DNA from: Lentinus brumalis
Taxonomy: Eukaryota; Basidiomycota; Agaricomycetes; Polyporales; Polyporaceae
Direction: 5' to 3'
Length of the DNA stretch: 64,000 bases
Assembly (NCBI GenBank): GCA_001792895.1
Contig: MARA01000027.1
Coordinates: 248,001 to 312,000 of the forward strand
Shown: positions 56,346 through 64,000 of the stretch, piece by piece
How the letters are laid out: each line of letters opens with the position of its first letter
How positions within the stretch are numbered: the first letter of the stretch is position 1
The notes under the pieces: model-generated
The model's database searches: none
The model's input: the letters and a program-made list of their open reading frames with translations, nothing else
What the model was told of the DNA's origin: nothing
Program-made: the position numbers and the translations under genes

Positions 56346-57119
56346 GTATGCTGATCCTCATTTGCCATCTATACCTGTATTGTATATACGTATGCCAATG
56401 CACATTGCCGCTGTATCATGCCGTTGATAGCGGGCCCAGGTTGCAGTTGTGTGAGTCAAGTGGCTTCAATCTGGCGGATTGCCCGTAAGCCTCCCCAATC
56501 GACCGTAATCCGTCTGCGCACTTGGCGGGTTGGTGTGCGATTGGCTGGATCTTGTGTACGCGCGCTCGCTCCTATGCAGATGAGCGCGATTGCGAGTACT
56601 TCCAAAGCCTCAGCGATACCTTTCAATCTCAGCCGAAATTGGGCGGATTGGCTGACTTGCGCGTACGCGTGTGCGCACGCCCTCGCACGGAACCGTTTCG
56701 AGATTTTGCTGATGTCATGAATATCTATCGCTTTGGGGTTGCTTTGGGCCAACTGTGCATCGATCAAGCTACTCGACTCGATGCATGACACGACTTCTAT
56801 GCCATACAGGTGTCCGATAGCTCCAGGTACCACAGTGGATGGCAGACTGATGGAAGGACAGCCGTAAGTAGTAAGCGGCAGGTGACCTCCATGGATATAA
56901 TGTCCGAGCGATCGGAGGGCTGTCACGTCAATTGCGTCTGCTCCCGCGAACACAAGTGAATTCGCCAGTCGGCCGACATACTGTAGCTGCGTGTTCAGTG
57001 CAGTACGCACGTTGCTAGTCTTCCATGCACACCGTGTCCCCGGCGGCCCGTTCTTCTCGCATCCCTATCATGCCCGGTTTCTGGCGGAGTCCGAGGCACA
57101 CGGACTGCGCCTCTACGAA
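56346..57119. other. Intergenic, nothing recognised
   Basis: A minus-strand frame of 184 codons (56456-57010) spans it but has no motif, no splice context and no counterpart elsewhere. I do not call it. Confidence 0.4.
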
Positions 57120-57652
57120 CCGTGCAATGCACGATGTACCACCGCGCTATAAGTCCCGACTTGCCATCAACGACATAGTGTCCTCGATGGAGATCGCGGG
57201 GGCGCAGAGCGCCTCACAGTATGTGTGCATGCCTCTCTGGGGCGCCACGCCAGACGTGATACGTCCGCGGGAGTGGACCAATCCCGCCGTCCTACGGCCT
57301 CCCAACGGCGAGCGCACGGCGTCCTAGGGAGCGAGCGTGTTCGCGCTGCGAGCATGTCTCCGTCCACGACTCCTTATGGAGGATCACAGCGTACACGAAT
57401 GCGACAACGAAGGGCGCGAGGTGTTGGCCAGTGTCGTTCAACGCATGCGACGTCGGAGGTGTTTCTCGGTATGGAAAATGGGATCACACAAACGAACGCC
57501 CTCGAGGACGTCGTGCAAGGTCTGCCGCGGGTATAAAAGAGGTTGAAGTGCGGTCGGTAGCAACAGCGGGTTCCACTCCTACGCCCTCTGTAAGCCCTTT
57601 GGTCGACTCCCCAGTAGCCATATCTCAATCTCCACTCACCTACATCGACGAG
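57120..57652 (+). promoter_or_regulatory. Upstream region of the right hydrolase gene (inverted copy of 39201-39740)
   Basis: Promoter and leader shared with the left copy. TATAAAA at 57532-57538 lies about 115 bases before the ATG; the left copy has TATGAAA at the same place. Confidence 0.55.
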
Positions 57653-58501
57653 ATGAGCTACAAGTACGAGCGCATCGACAAGGACAACGTGGCCCTCCTC
57701 ATCGTGGACCACCAGGAGGGCCTCTTCCAGCTCGCACGCGACAAGACCCCTCAGGAGTTCAAGAGCAGCATTCTTGCGCACGCTGAGCTCGCGAAGGTGT
57801 TCAACCTCCCGACGGTGCTCACGTCGAGCGCAGAGACTGGTACGCAACTAGTCACTATGTATTGCATGAGCACAGGCAAATGAAAACTCACTCGGTTCTT
57901 CACGCTGAATAGGGCAGAACGGCCCTCTGCCTGCGGAGGTCATTGCCCTGCACCCGGATGCGCCGTACATCAAGCGTCAGGGCGAGGTCGATGCGTGGGA
58001 CAACGAGGACTTCAGGAATGCGGTCGCAGCGACGGGCAAGAAGCAGCTCATCATCGGGGGCATCACGACCGACGTGAGTTCTTTGGTGCATTGGCTGATA
58101 TTTGAATGAACACTCACATCCAACATTCAGGTCTGTACCGCGTTTCTCGCGCTCTCGCTTCGTGAGGCCGGATACACTGTGTTCGCGAACAGCGACGCCT
58201 CGGGGACGTTCGACGTCAAGACCGCTCAAGAGGCCAACGACCGCATGCGCGATGCCGGGGTGCACGTCCTCTCTATGTTCGCCGTCGCGTGCGAGCTGAT
58301 GCGGGACTGGCGGAACACCCCCGGAGCCCCGGAGCTGCTGCCGTTCTTCGACAAGTGAGTACTCCCTGCCAGTGCAGGATAAGTGGACAGAATGCTCACC
58401 AGATGAGCAGGTACCTACCACAGTACGGCTTCCTTACCCGGGCCCACGATGCGGCTCTCGTGAATGGGACGCCGTCGGGAATGCCAGAGCCACCGGCGTA
58501 A
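57653..58501 (+). CDS. YcaC-like isochorismatase-family hydrolase, right copy, intact
   Basis: Four exons encoding about 215 residues. MSYKYERIDKDNVALLIVDH carries catalytic Asp19. GPLPAEVIALHPDAPYIKRQ and GEVDAWDNEDFRNAV follow the E. coli YcaC pattern closely and supply the Lys region. GKKQLIIGGITTD is split by an intron from VCTAFLALSLREAGY, which holds the nucleophile Cys. Then come FANSDASGTFD, MRDAGVHVLSMFAVACEL, MRDWRNTPGAPELLPFFDK and the last exon YLPQYGFLTRAHDAALVNG. The physiological substrate of YcaC-type proteins is unsettled, so I give none. Introns lie near 57841-57914, 58074-58131 and 58356-58410. In contrast to the left copy no frameshift is seen. Confidence 0.88.
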
Positions 58502-58729
58502 ATCTGTATGGGGAGCAATCAGGGGTTTCTTTACGAGCTCGTCTCCTACTAGTATTAAATGAAGTGACATTGGGACCGAAACACTTGCGCCTGTTCCTCT
58601 CGAAGTGAACGACGAGAAGATGCTGACTCACCGGGGTACTGGTACTTAGCTTAGAGTAGGTGGAGTATGCTTCACGACCGTTTCGACAGTCGTTCAGGCC
58701 GGGACGAGCGCTGTATGAGCTAGACTAGA

Positions 58730-59090
58730 TCTATCAGCCCAAATAGTGTGTAGCAATACACACTTGGAGGAGCGTTTCACTCAGAAGTTGAACGTCGAGG
58801 TGAACGAGGTCGAAGTAAGCACCAACAGTACAGACTTGCTGGCGACTCCATGAGGTCAGGGTGAGGCGCTCCGTCGCGTGGCAGCCACGTGGCCATGTCT
58901 TCACCAACGTCCTGCCTGGCTCACTTTCGCTCTTCTTTAACCTCCCACCGTCTCGTGAATCAGTCATGTTATGACTACGTTGTTATGCGTGGATAAAGGT
59001 GAACCCCATTGACTGTATGCATGGTGTTGTGGCTGATATAGTCAATCGCGTACGCAGAGGCTTGCACTGTCTGCACTCGCTGGCCCTCCC
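58730..59090. repeat. Inverted-duplicated spacer (counterpart of 37740-38110)
   Basis: Reverse match of the left spacer. At about 59085 the match switches from the 37.74 kb position to the 35.86 kb position on the left, marking a deletion joint. 58502-58729 is the 3' flank of the hydrolase gene. Confidence 0.75.
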
Positions 59091-59345
59091 CGGACATCAG
59101 TCGCTGAGACAAGCCTGCTTCGACAGATGCTTGCTGGTATTGAACACTGCCACTGCCAGAACAGTCTCCACCTGTCATTTAACATCGCCTCGGTGAGTGA
59201 CGCTCACGGCGCATCTCCTACATACTTACCATATACTTACGAGTCGGCCTGACGCACGACTCGCGACACTCCGCCACTAGATCGCAACGCCCGCAGGCCG
59301 GCAAAGCAGCAACGTGATCGCATTCTCGAAATCGTGAGCTCCCAG
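59074..59345 (+). pseudogene. DUF6533 3' remnant, copy D
   Basis: It matches the exon with CLLVLNT (near 35840 in copy A). A small insertion follows before the equivalent of LHLSFTVAS and its GTGAGTGA donor, then an exon remnant matching SNVIAFSE (near 59310). Everything upstream of CLLVLNT is missing, so it is a truncated gene end left by a deletion. Confidence 0.7.
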
Positions 59346-59379
59346 GTTCCATACATAGGCTCACCTCCTGCCTCGCTCA

Positions 59380-59726
59380 CCGTTCGCGCTCCGTGCCCCA
59401 GTCTTCATCACCCGTCTCTGGTCCACTCCGACCGCGCGCTCTCTCAGAGCCTACTGACGGCCCTATGATTGTTGGAATGTTTTCTACGGCTTCTCTGGTG
59501 TGGTCCTAATATTCCACCGCCTTCTCGGACTCAGCCGCGCCATGCAGTGTTGTGGGCGTCCTGGGTGGCATGCTATGGCATGCGATCGTAAAGCGATCCT
59601 AGGACAGCCTCGTCCGTGTGCTCATCTCACCGCCATCGTCAGTACTTCTGTAAAGCATCGCTATAGTATTTATGGCCTTTGCTCCATCCATTGCGACGAC
59701 ATCGTCCCTACTCTTGAAACATCGAC
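59380..59726. repeat. Upstream region of the chimeric WD40-type gene (counterpart of 11697-12080)
   Basis: It is the reverse of the left region with moderate divergence, and includes the CCTAGGACAGCCTCGTCCGTG block. Confidence 0.7.
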
Positions 59727-62354
59727 ATGAGCGGCTTCCGCGACACTCCTTACGCCTGGGATATCTACGCGCAGCAGCTGTTCCACCACGGACATGGACT
59801 CCCTATTTGGTTGCCCGACCCAGATCCGACTGCAAACGAGGTCCAAATCGGAGACGTTGGATGGATGAACCAAGGCGGTTTCTTTCAGCTCTTCAACGCG
59901 ATGAAGAGCCAGCACGACCAGCCCGTGGGCTATGGCGTTCCAGAGGACTACACCCCATTCAGCGAATTTAACCTCATTGTAACGGGCCCTCAAGAGCGCA
60001 TCCTCCAACCCTTGCTCTACAGCCGTACCGTAAGTGAGGCTGACGTCTCCGGTAAAGCATCCGCCGGCGGGTAAGTCTATAATGCAGATCCGCGGACATC
60101 TATGTACTGATCGATGCTACTGACTAGGCCTGTGCCCGTTCCTGTCGCGTCGGCAGGCGCAAGCTTCACTTTCAAATGTACCGCGGATTCGGGAGCGTTT
60201 CTCATGATCTCCCCCAAGGCGTACTCGACGGACATCGCGTCGAGGCGCCACATAGTCAACTACATCCGTAGGAACTTCCCGCACTGGGTCGACTTCGCCG
60301 ACAAGTTCGGTCTTGCTCTGAAACAACAGGAGCTCTTCTTTGTCTCCGGGGCGATCCAGACGAGCCACTGGGCAGTCGCGGCCTTTCATGGTCAGTACAA
60401 GAAGAAGCAGGGGATGTTGACAGCAGACTTCAGCTCGGCGGTGGGCCTGAACCTGTCGGTCAGCATCTCGAATCAATCGCTCCCCCAATCCTACTACGGC
60501 ACGGGGCCGCGCAGAAATCCTCGCCCGTCAACCTCCTCTGCCGTTGTGCGGTCTTCGGAGGCTCGAGACGAGTCGGATGCTACACCAGAGCCGGTTGATC
60601 AGTGCATATTCATACACTACTACAAGGCGAAGCGCCGGATGTGGAGGCCTCTCGACATCAAAGCTGCTGCAGGTCCGCACGAGCTGCCTTCTCCCGATCC
60701 CGAGGATGGCCGCCTCGATCAAGTAGCAGCGGAGGATGATTCAGGATCAGATGAAGAGGGGTCTAGGAGACGCAAGGTGCGCAGAGCAGTGCTCTATAAT
60801 GCACAAATTCTGACTCGCCTCCAGCAGTTCGACCCAGTGAACGACCTTCTCGATTACATCTTGCAGGTGAGAAAGTTCCTCATCATAGCTCACTCGACGT
60901 TCACTCAATGCGAGACCCGTAGAACTCCGAGGCTTCCATTGCCATCGCATCTGATCGAGACTTGTATGCTCTCTTCAAGGTGCACGTACCGTGGTTGTGT
61001 TGCGAAGCTGTGCATTGACTTCGGTGAAGGATCAGGAGTTTCCTTACGATGTCACTGCCGCTCTTCAAGAATTGCAACCGAGCATTGAACTGGACGAACA
61101 CGGAGGTGAGTTTGATACCTATGACATATGGCGACATATGGCACGCGCTGACAACTTGCAGTGGGCACCGTGTCTGCAGCCATTGATTTCAGCAAGAACA
61201 TCACTGCGGACGAGCCGGACTCGATTGAGGTCCCTGCACAGGTCACAGCGGACGTGTTCGGTGAGTGACACAGACGTTATACCAGAATCAGGCTACTGAA
61301 CGTGCCTGCCAAACAGCTCACGGACCGCAAGGTATAGATAGTCCCCCACGTGCGCATTCACCCACCGACGGAGGCGACGGAGAGTCAGGCAGGAAGCTGC
61401 TTAATCTCGGCCCCCCGGCCAGCGTGCATGACGGTTCCGTCACCGCGATCACCTACTCCGCAGATGGCAAGTACGCTGCGAGCGGGTCCGAGGACACTAC
61501 GATCATACTAGGGGACGCTCCGTCAAATAACGCACTTCACACGCTCTCTGGCCACTCTGATACTGTGTCCTCCCTGGCGTTCTCGCACGACAACCAGTAT
61601 CTTGCATCGGGCTCGAGCGACGAGGAAGCCATCCTCTGGACAGTCCCGAAGTACATCACTGCGGACAGCGGCCTCGCCCCGCACATTCCTCGTTGGGAAT
61701 ACCTCCCACTTAACGCTTCTGGAGGTGGGCGGGGTCAGGGCAGTGGAGGCGTCATCGAGTTTGTTCGCGAAAGCCAACAAGTGCTCTTGTTAACGGATGC
61801 GATAGCTGGAACCTGCCTCGATCTGCGAGACGCGCGACGGTCTGCGCCGCTCGCAGATGTCTCCTCCAAGCTGTCCATTAGGATCGCAGTACGTTCGCTT
61901 CACCACCACCACGATGACGCTCCCACTAACATGAGACATGTTCCAGTTCCCAGGAGCAGAACCTTACACCAGGCAGATTACGGCACGGCGGTCTACCGCC
62001 AAGGGAGAGCCCATCTTCATGGAGGTTCTCGCTCGCAAGATCGCGGAAGAAATGCAAAAGTACATCGTACGTACCTTTGACTAATTCAACCTGCATGATC
62101 TTAACATGCCGCCGTTCGGCCCGTTCCATATGCAGGTCAGAGAGCAGCGGGCGCAAACACCCTTGATTTACCGCAACATGCCCGTCCGGCTCAACCAGCT
62201 CGCCTTGCGCGGGGTCCAGCTTATCTCCGACGGCTCTTGGGCGCCGATCTTCATGATTTTTACCTTGCCCGACCCTCGGGGCCCTCCTGCAATTAGTGGG
62301 GACGGGCAATCGCTGCCAGTGGCAAACAGGCGCCACTTGCAAGTCACTAATTGA
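59727..62354 (+). CDS. Chimeric GDVG-domain/WD40 gene with foreign C-terminal exons
   Basis: The N-terminal part duplicates the 9015-11696 gene. Exon 1 has YAQQLFHHGHGLPIWLPDP and GDVGWMNQGGFFQLFNA. Exon 2 (60128-60866) has FFVSGAIQTSHWAVAAF, FIHYYKAKRRMW and DLLDYILQ. Short exons with EFPYDVTAALQELQPSIELD follow, then the propeller exon. That exon stops matching after two blades (SSDEEAILWTVP, about 61650) and continues in the same frame with unrelated sequence (KYITADSGLAPHIPRWEYL, ESQQVLLLTDAIAG). Two more exons fit by standard splice sites: FPGAEPYTRQITARR to EEMQKYI (about 61946-62069) and RNMPVRLNQLALRGVQL to the stop at 62354. With five blades missing the propeller cannot close as in the parent. 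I do not recognise the added exons; they look like a genuine gene's 3' part. Within blade one WD is changed to GD. Confidence 0.65.
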
Positions 62355-62367
62355 ATTAGTGACTTGC
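62339..62367. repeat. Perfect palindrome, 14-bp stems with one-base centre
   Basis: GCAAGTCACTAATT is followed by one G and its exact complement. It overlaps the stop codon of the chimeric gene (62352-62354). A related AATTAGTG lies at 62291. Confidence 0.9.
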
Positions 62368-62459
62368 CCGTGGCTGGCATGGTCATGCCAGTACACGCGC
62401 AGGAGGACGGTCCTTCCTCCTTCCTCGGTTCGGTGTTCGGCTTCCCTTTGCGTCTCTTG

Positions 62460-63136
62460 CTCGGTAGGACCTCTGGGGTCTGGTGCCGTACTACAGTTCG
62501 TACTACAGCCCTCCGGGTTGTCTGGTTCCGTAGGCTATCTTTCGGCCGGTCCTGTTGTCAGCATCTAGGTCTGGCGATATGTCTCATCCATGGCGCTAGT
62601 GCCTCGAGGGGACGATACGGCGGCGATACAGCCTCACCTTCTTCCTCCGACCGATATACGACCAGCTTCGTTTCGGGCCGCCTGCTCTGACTTACATTAG
62701 GGTACATCCTTGCATGTATCACGGAGATTGATTGACGATAACATGGGATCCAGTTTGTGATAAGTAAATATAAGTTCGGTGAAAGCAGTGGCATATGCTT
62801 TGATCCGACCGTGACGTCTTCCATTTTGTACGTGCAGTGTTTGGTTTCTCGTCTTCCCACAAACCACCTTAAATGACTCTTCTACGGACAGGGTTATCGT
62901 TAGATTGAGGCACGATAGGACAGCTGCTCCCGGGTCTGACCACAAGATGCCTGGCTTCTGCGTTCGCCCGTAGCACTCGCTGTCCAGCAGATCTAGAGGC
63001 GATGTTGACCATGGATGAGCGGTGAGTCTTCCGTTGTCCTCGTCGCCAAAACTCATCGGGAACAGCCATTGACGAGTTACCCCTCGACTACATATCGCCG
63101 GATTCTCTAGCCCAGGAGATGCAGGGTTCCCTGAAC
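62460..63136 (+). promoter_or_regulatory. Upstream region of DUF6533 copy C
   Basis: A direct repeat of 52430-53191, and in its last 330 bases also of 37120-37480 inverted. Confidence 0.55.
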
Positions 63137-64000
63137 ATGTCGGCTCAAGCAGAAATCGCGGCGATCGTCTCTGAGGAGGACGGTCTGTGCGTTCGCTCTC
63201 TCGTCTCTTATCCTGAGTCCTGTCTCACGTGCGCGACTTGCACCGTCAGCTTCACCTACTGTGCTATGGCAGCTATAGGTGCGCCTCTCGCCTCTAACCC
63301 ATGTATACCTTGCTTAGATCTCAAGTTCGTCACACCGGAGGTCATCCCGTTGTTCGGGTGCACTTTGGTAGACTCGGCCAGTCCCCAGCTGGCTCTCGTG
63401 TGAGTCCGCGTTCTCTTCGCACCTCCGGGGCGTTGCTGATGCACCCTGTATGCGTTATCGTTCAGATGTCAGTGCATTGTCCTCCTGACAGCCACGCTCC
63501 TACAGTATAAGCTGACTCTGGAAAACATTTTGCAGTCGCGATCGTCGCACGAGTAACCCTCATCGCCGCGGATGTGATGCTGATTGTCATCACCTGGGTG
63601 AAGCTCTCCCGTCGGAGCGGCGGAGGCGGAGGTTCCTTCGCCCATGTGCTCCTACGAGATGGTGAGCATTTCCCTGACTATCGCGGTTCCGAGCTGCGCT
63701 GACACCATATTTCTGCGTCCTTAGGCACAATTTACTTCATGTGAACGGGCTGCGTCCCTACCATTCCCTGTCATGCGCAATCCACTGAGGTGCGGCGTCC
63801 GCAGACGCCTGCTCATACTGAACACCCTGCACCTCGCTTTCACGGTCGCTTCGGTGAGTCCCCGTCGAACTTCGGCGTTCGCGCAGTCTCGCGCCCGTCG
63901 CTCCACGCGCGTGTGTCTGTCTCCAGATTGCGACGCCAGTGGTCAGGCCCGTCAGCAACGTCATAGCGTTCTCGGAACCGTGAGCCCTCAGCACCGAGCA
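63137..64000 (+). pseudogene. DUF6533-family gene, copy C, internally deleted and cut by the window edge
   Basis: It starts MSAQAEIAAIVSEED at 63137, or 18 bases earlier at an in-frame ATG. The next exon TYCAMAAI ends in a donor GTGCGCCTCTCGCCTC equivalent to that of copy B. The acceptor that follows leads to LKFVTPEVIPLFGCTLVDSA, the sixth or so exon of copy B. The exons with the YDYLITF and RAYALSRNRP segments are therefore missing, removed by a deletion that joins two introns. Then come CQCIVLLTATLL, VTLIAADVMLIVITWVKLSR, SFAHVLLRDG, RLLILNTLHLAFTVAS and SNVIAFSEP up to the edge. Without the first helices it is probably non-functional, although a spliced frame may persist. Confidence 0.65.

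Noticed and set aside
56456..57010. A 184-codon minus-strand frame
   Set aside because: No recognisable motif, no promoter or splice context, and a composition unlike the real genes nearby.
1..64000. CRISPR arrays, prophage, integrons, rRNA genes
   Set aside because: No regularly spaced identical repeats, no phage-type genes and no rRNA sequence were seen; the window is eukaryotic.

Overview
The window looks like nuclear DNA of a filamentous basidiomycete, most likely an Agaricomycete (polypore-type). Genes are split by many GT-AG introns of about 50-65 bases. The gene families present (FunK1-type kinases, DUF6533 membrane proteins, an N-terminal domain often found ahead of WD40/NACHT repeats, an expanded P450 class) are typical of that group. 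There is no sign of bacterial gene organisation.

Layout. 1-5905: a Tad/I-type non-LTR retrotransposon on the minus strand (ORF1 gag-like, ORF2 endonuclease-RT-RNase H). 6138-8882: a ten-exon dynamin-superfamily GTPase. 9015-14432: two related genes on the minus strand, one with a WD40 propeller, one degraded and without it, then a tRNA-Cys (15410-15481). 15780-16600: a WD40 relic split by a 586-base TIR element with an 8-base target duplication. 16953-34897: a large inverted repeat, arms of about 6.8 kb round a 4.3 kb spacer. Each arm holds a FunK1-like kinase gene, and both copies are broken, at different places. The spacer holds a Rho GTPase, a second tRNA-Cys and relics of the WD40-type gene. 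35332-42413 (minus): a DUF6533 protein, a YcaC-like isochorismatase-family hydrolase with a frameshift, a P450 exon relic and a multi-pass membrane protein. 43-46.4 kb: gene-poor. 46542-49301: a cytochrome P450 (minus). 49.3-52.4 kb: gene-poor. 53192-64000 (plus): DUF6533, an unidentified gene, an intact-looking YcaC-like hydrolase, a DUF6533 remnant, a truncated and chimeric WD40-type gene, and a third DUF6533 copy cut by the window edge.

How it fits together. The dominant theme is segmental duplication. The plus-strand block 57.1-61.65 kb is an inverted mosaic of three left-hand pieces: the hydrolase with its promoter, the 3' end of DUF6533, then the WD40-type gene with its upstream region. 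In the mosaic these are adjacent. On the left, the FunK1 palindrome and the Rho gene lie between them. One reading is that hydrolase, DUF6533 and WD40-type genes were once neighbours. The copies differ by small indels, several in homopolymer runs, and by intron-to-intron deletions, so most duplicated genes exist as one plausible and one or more damaged copies. No single pathway links the genes. The set resembles a fast-evolving accessory region. Exon boundaries were read by eye and are approximate; all similarity statements are from memory and visual alignment, not database searches.
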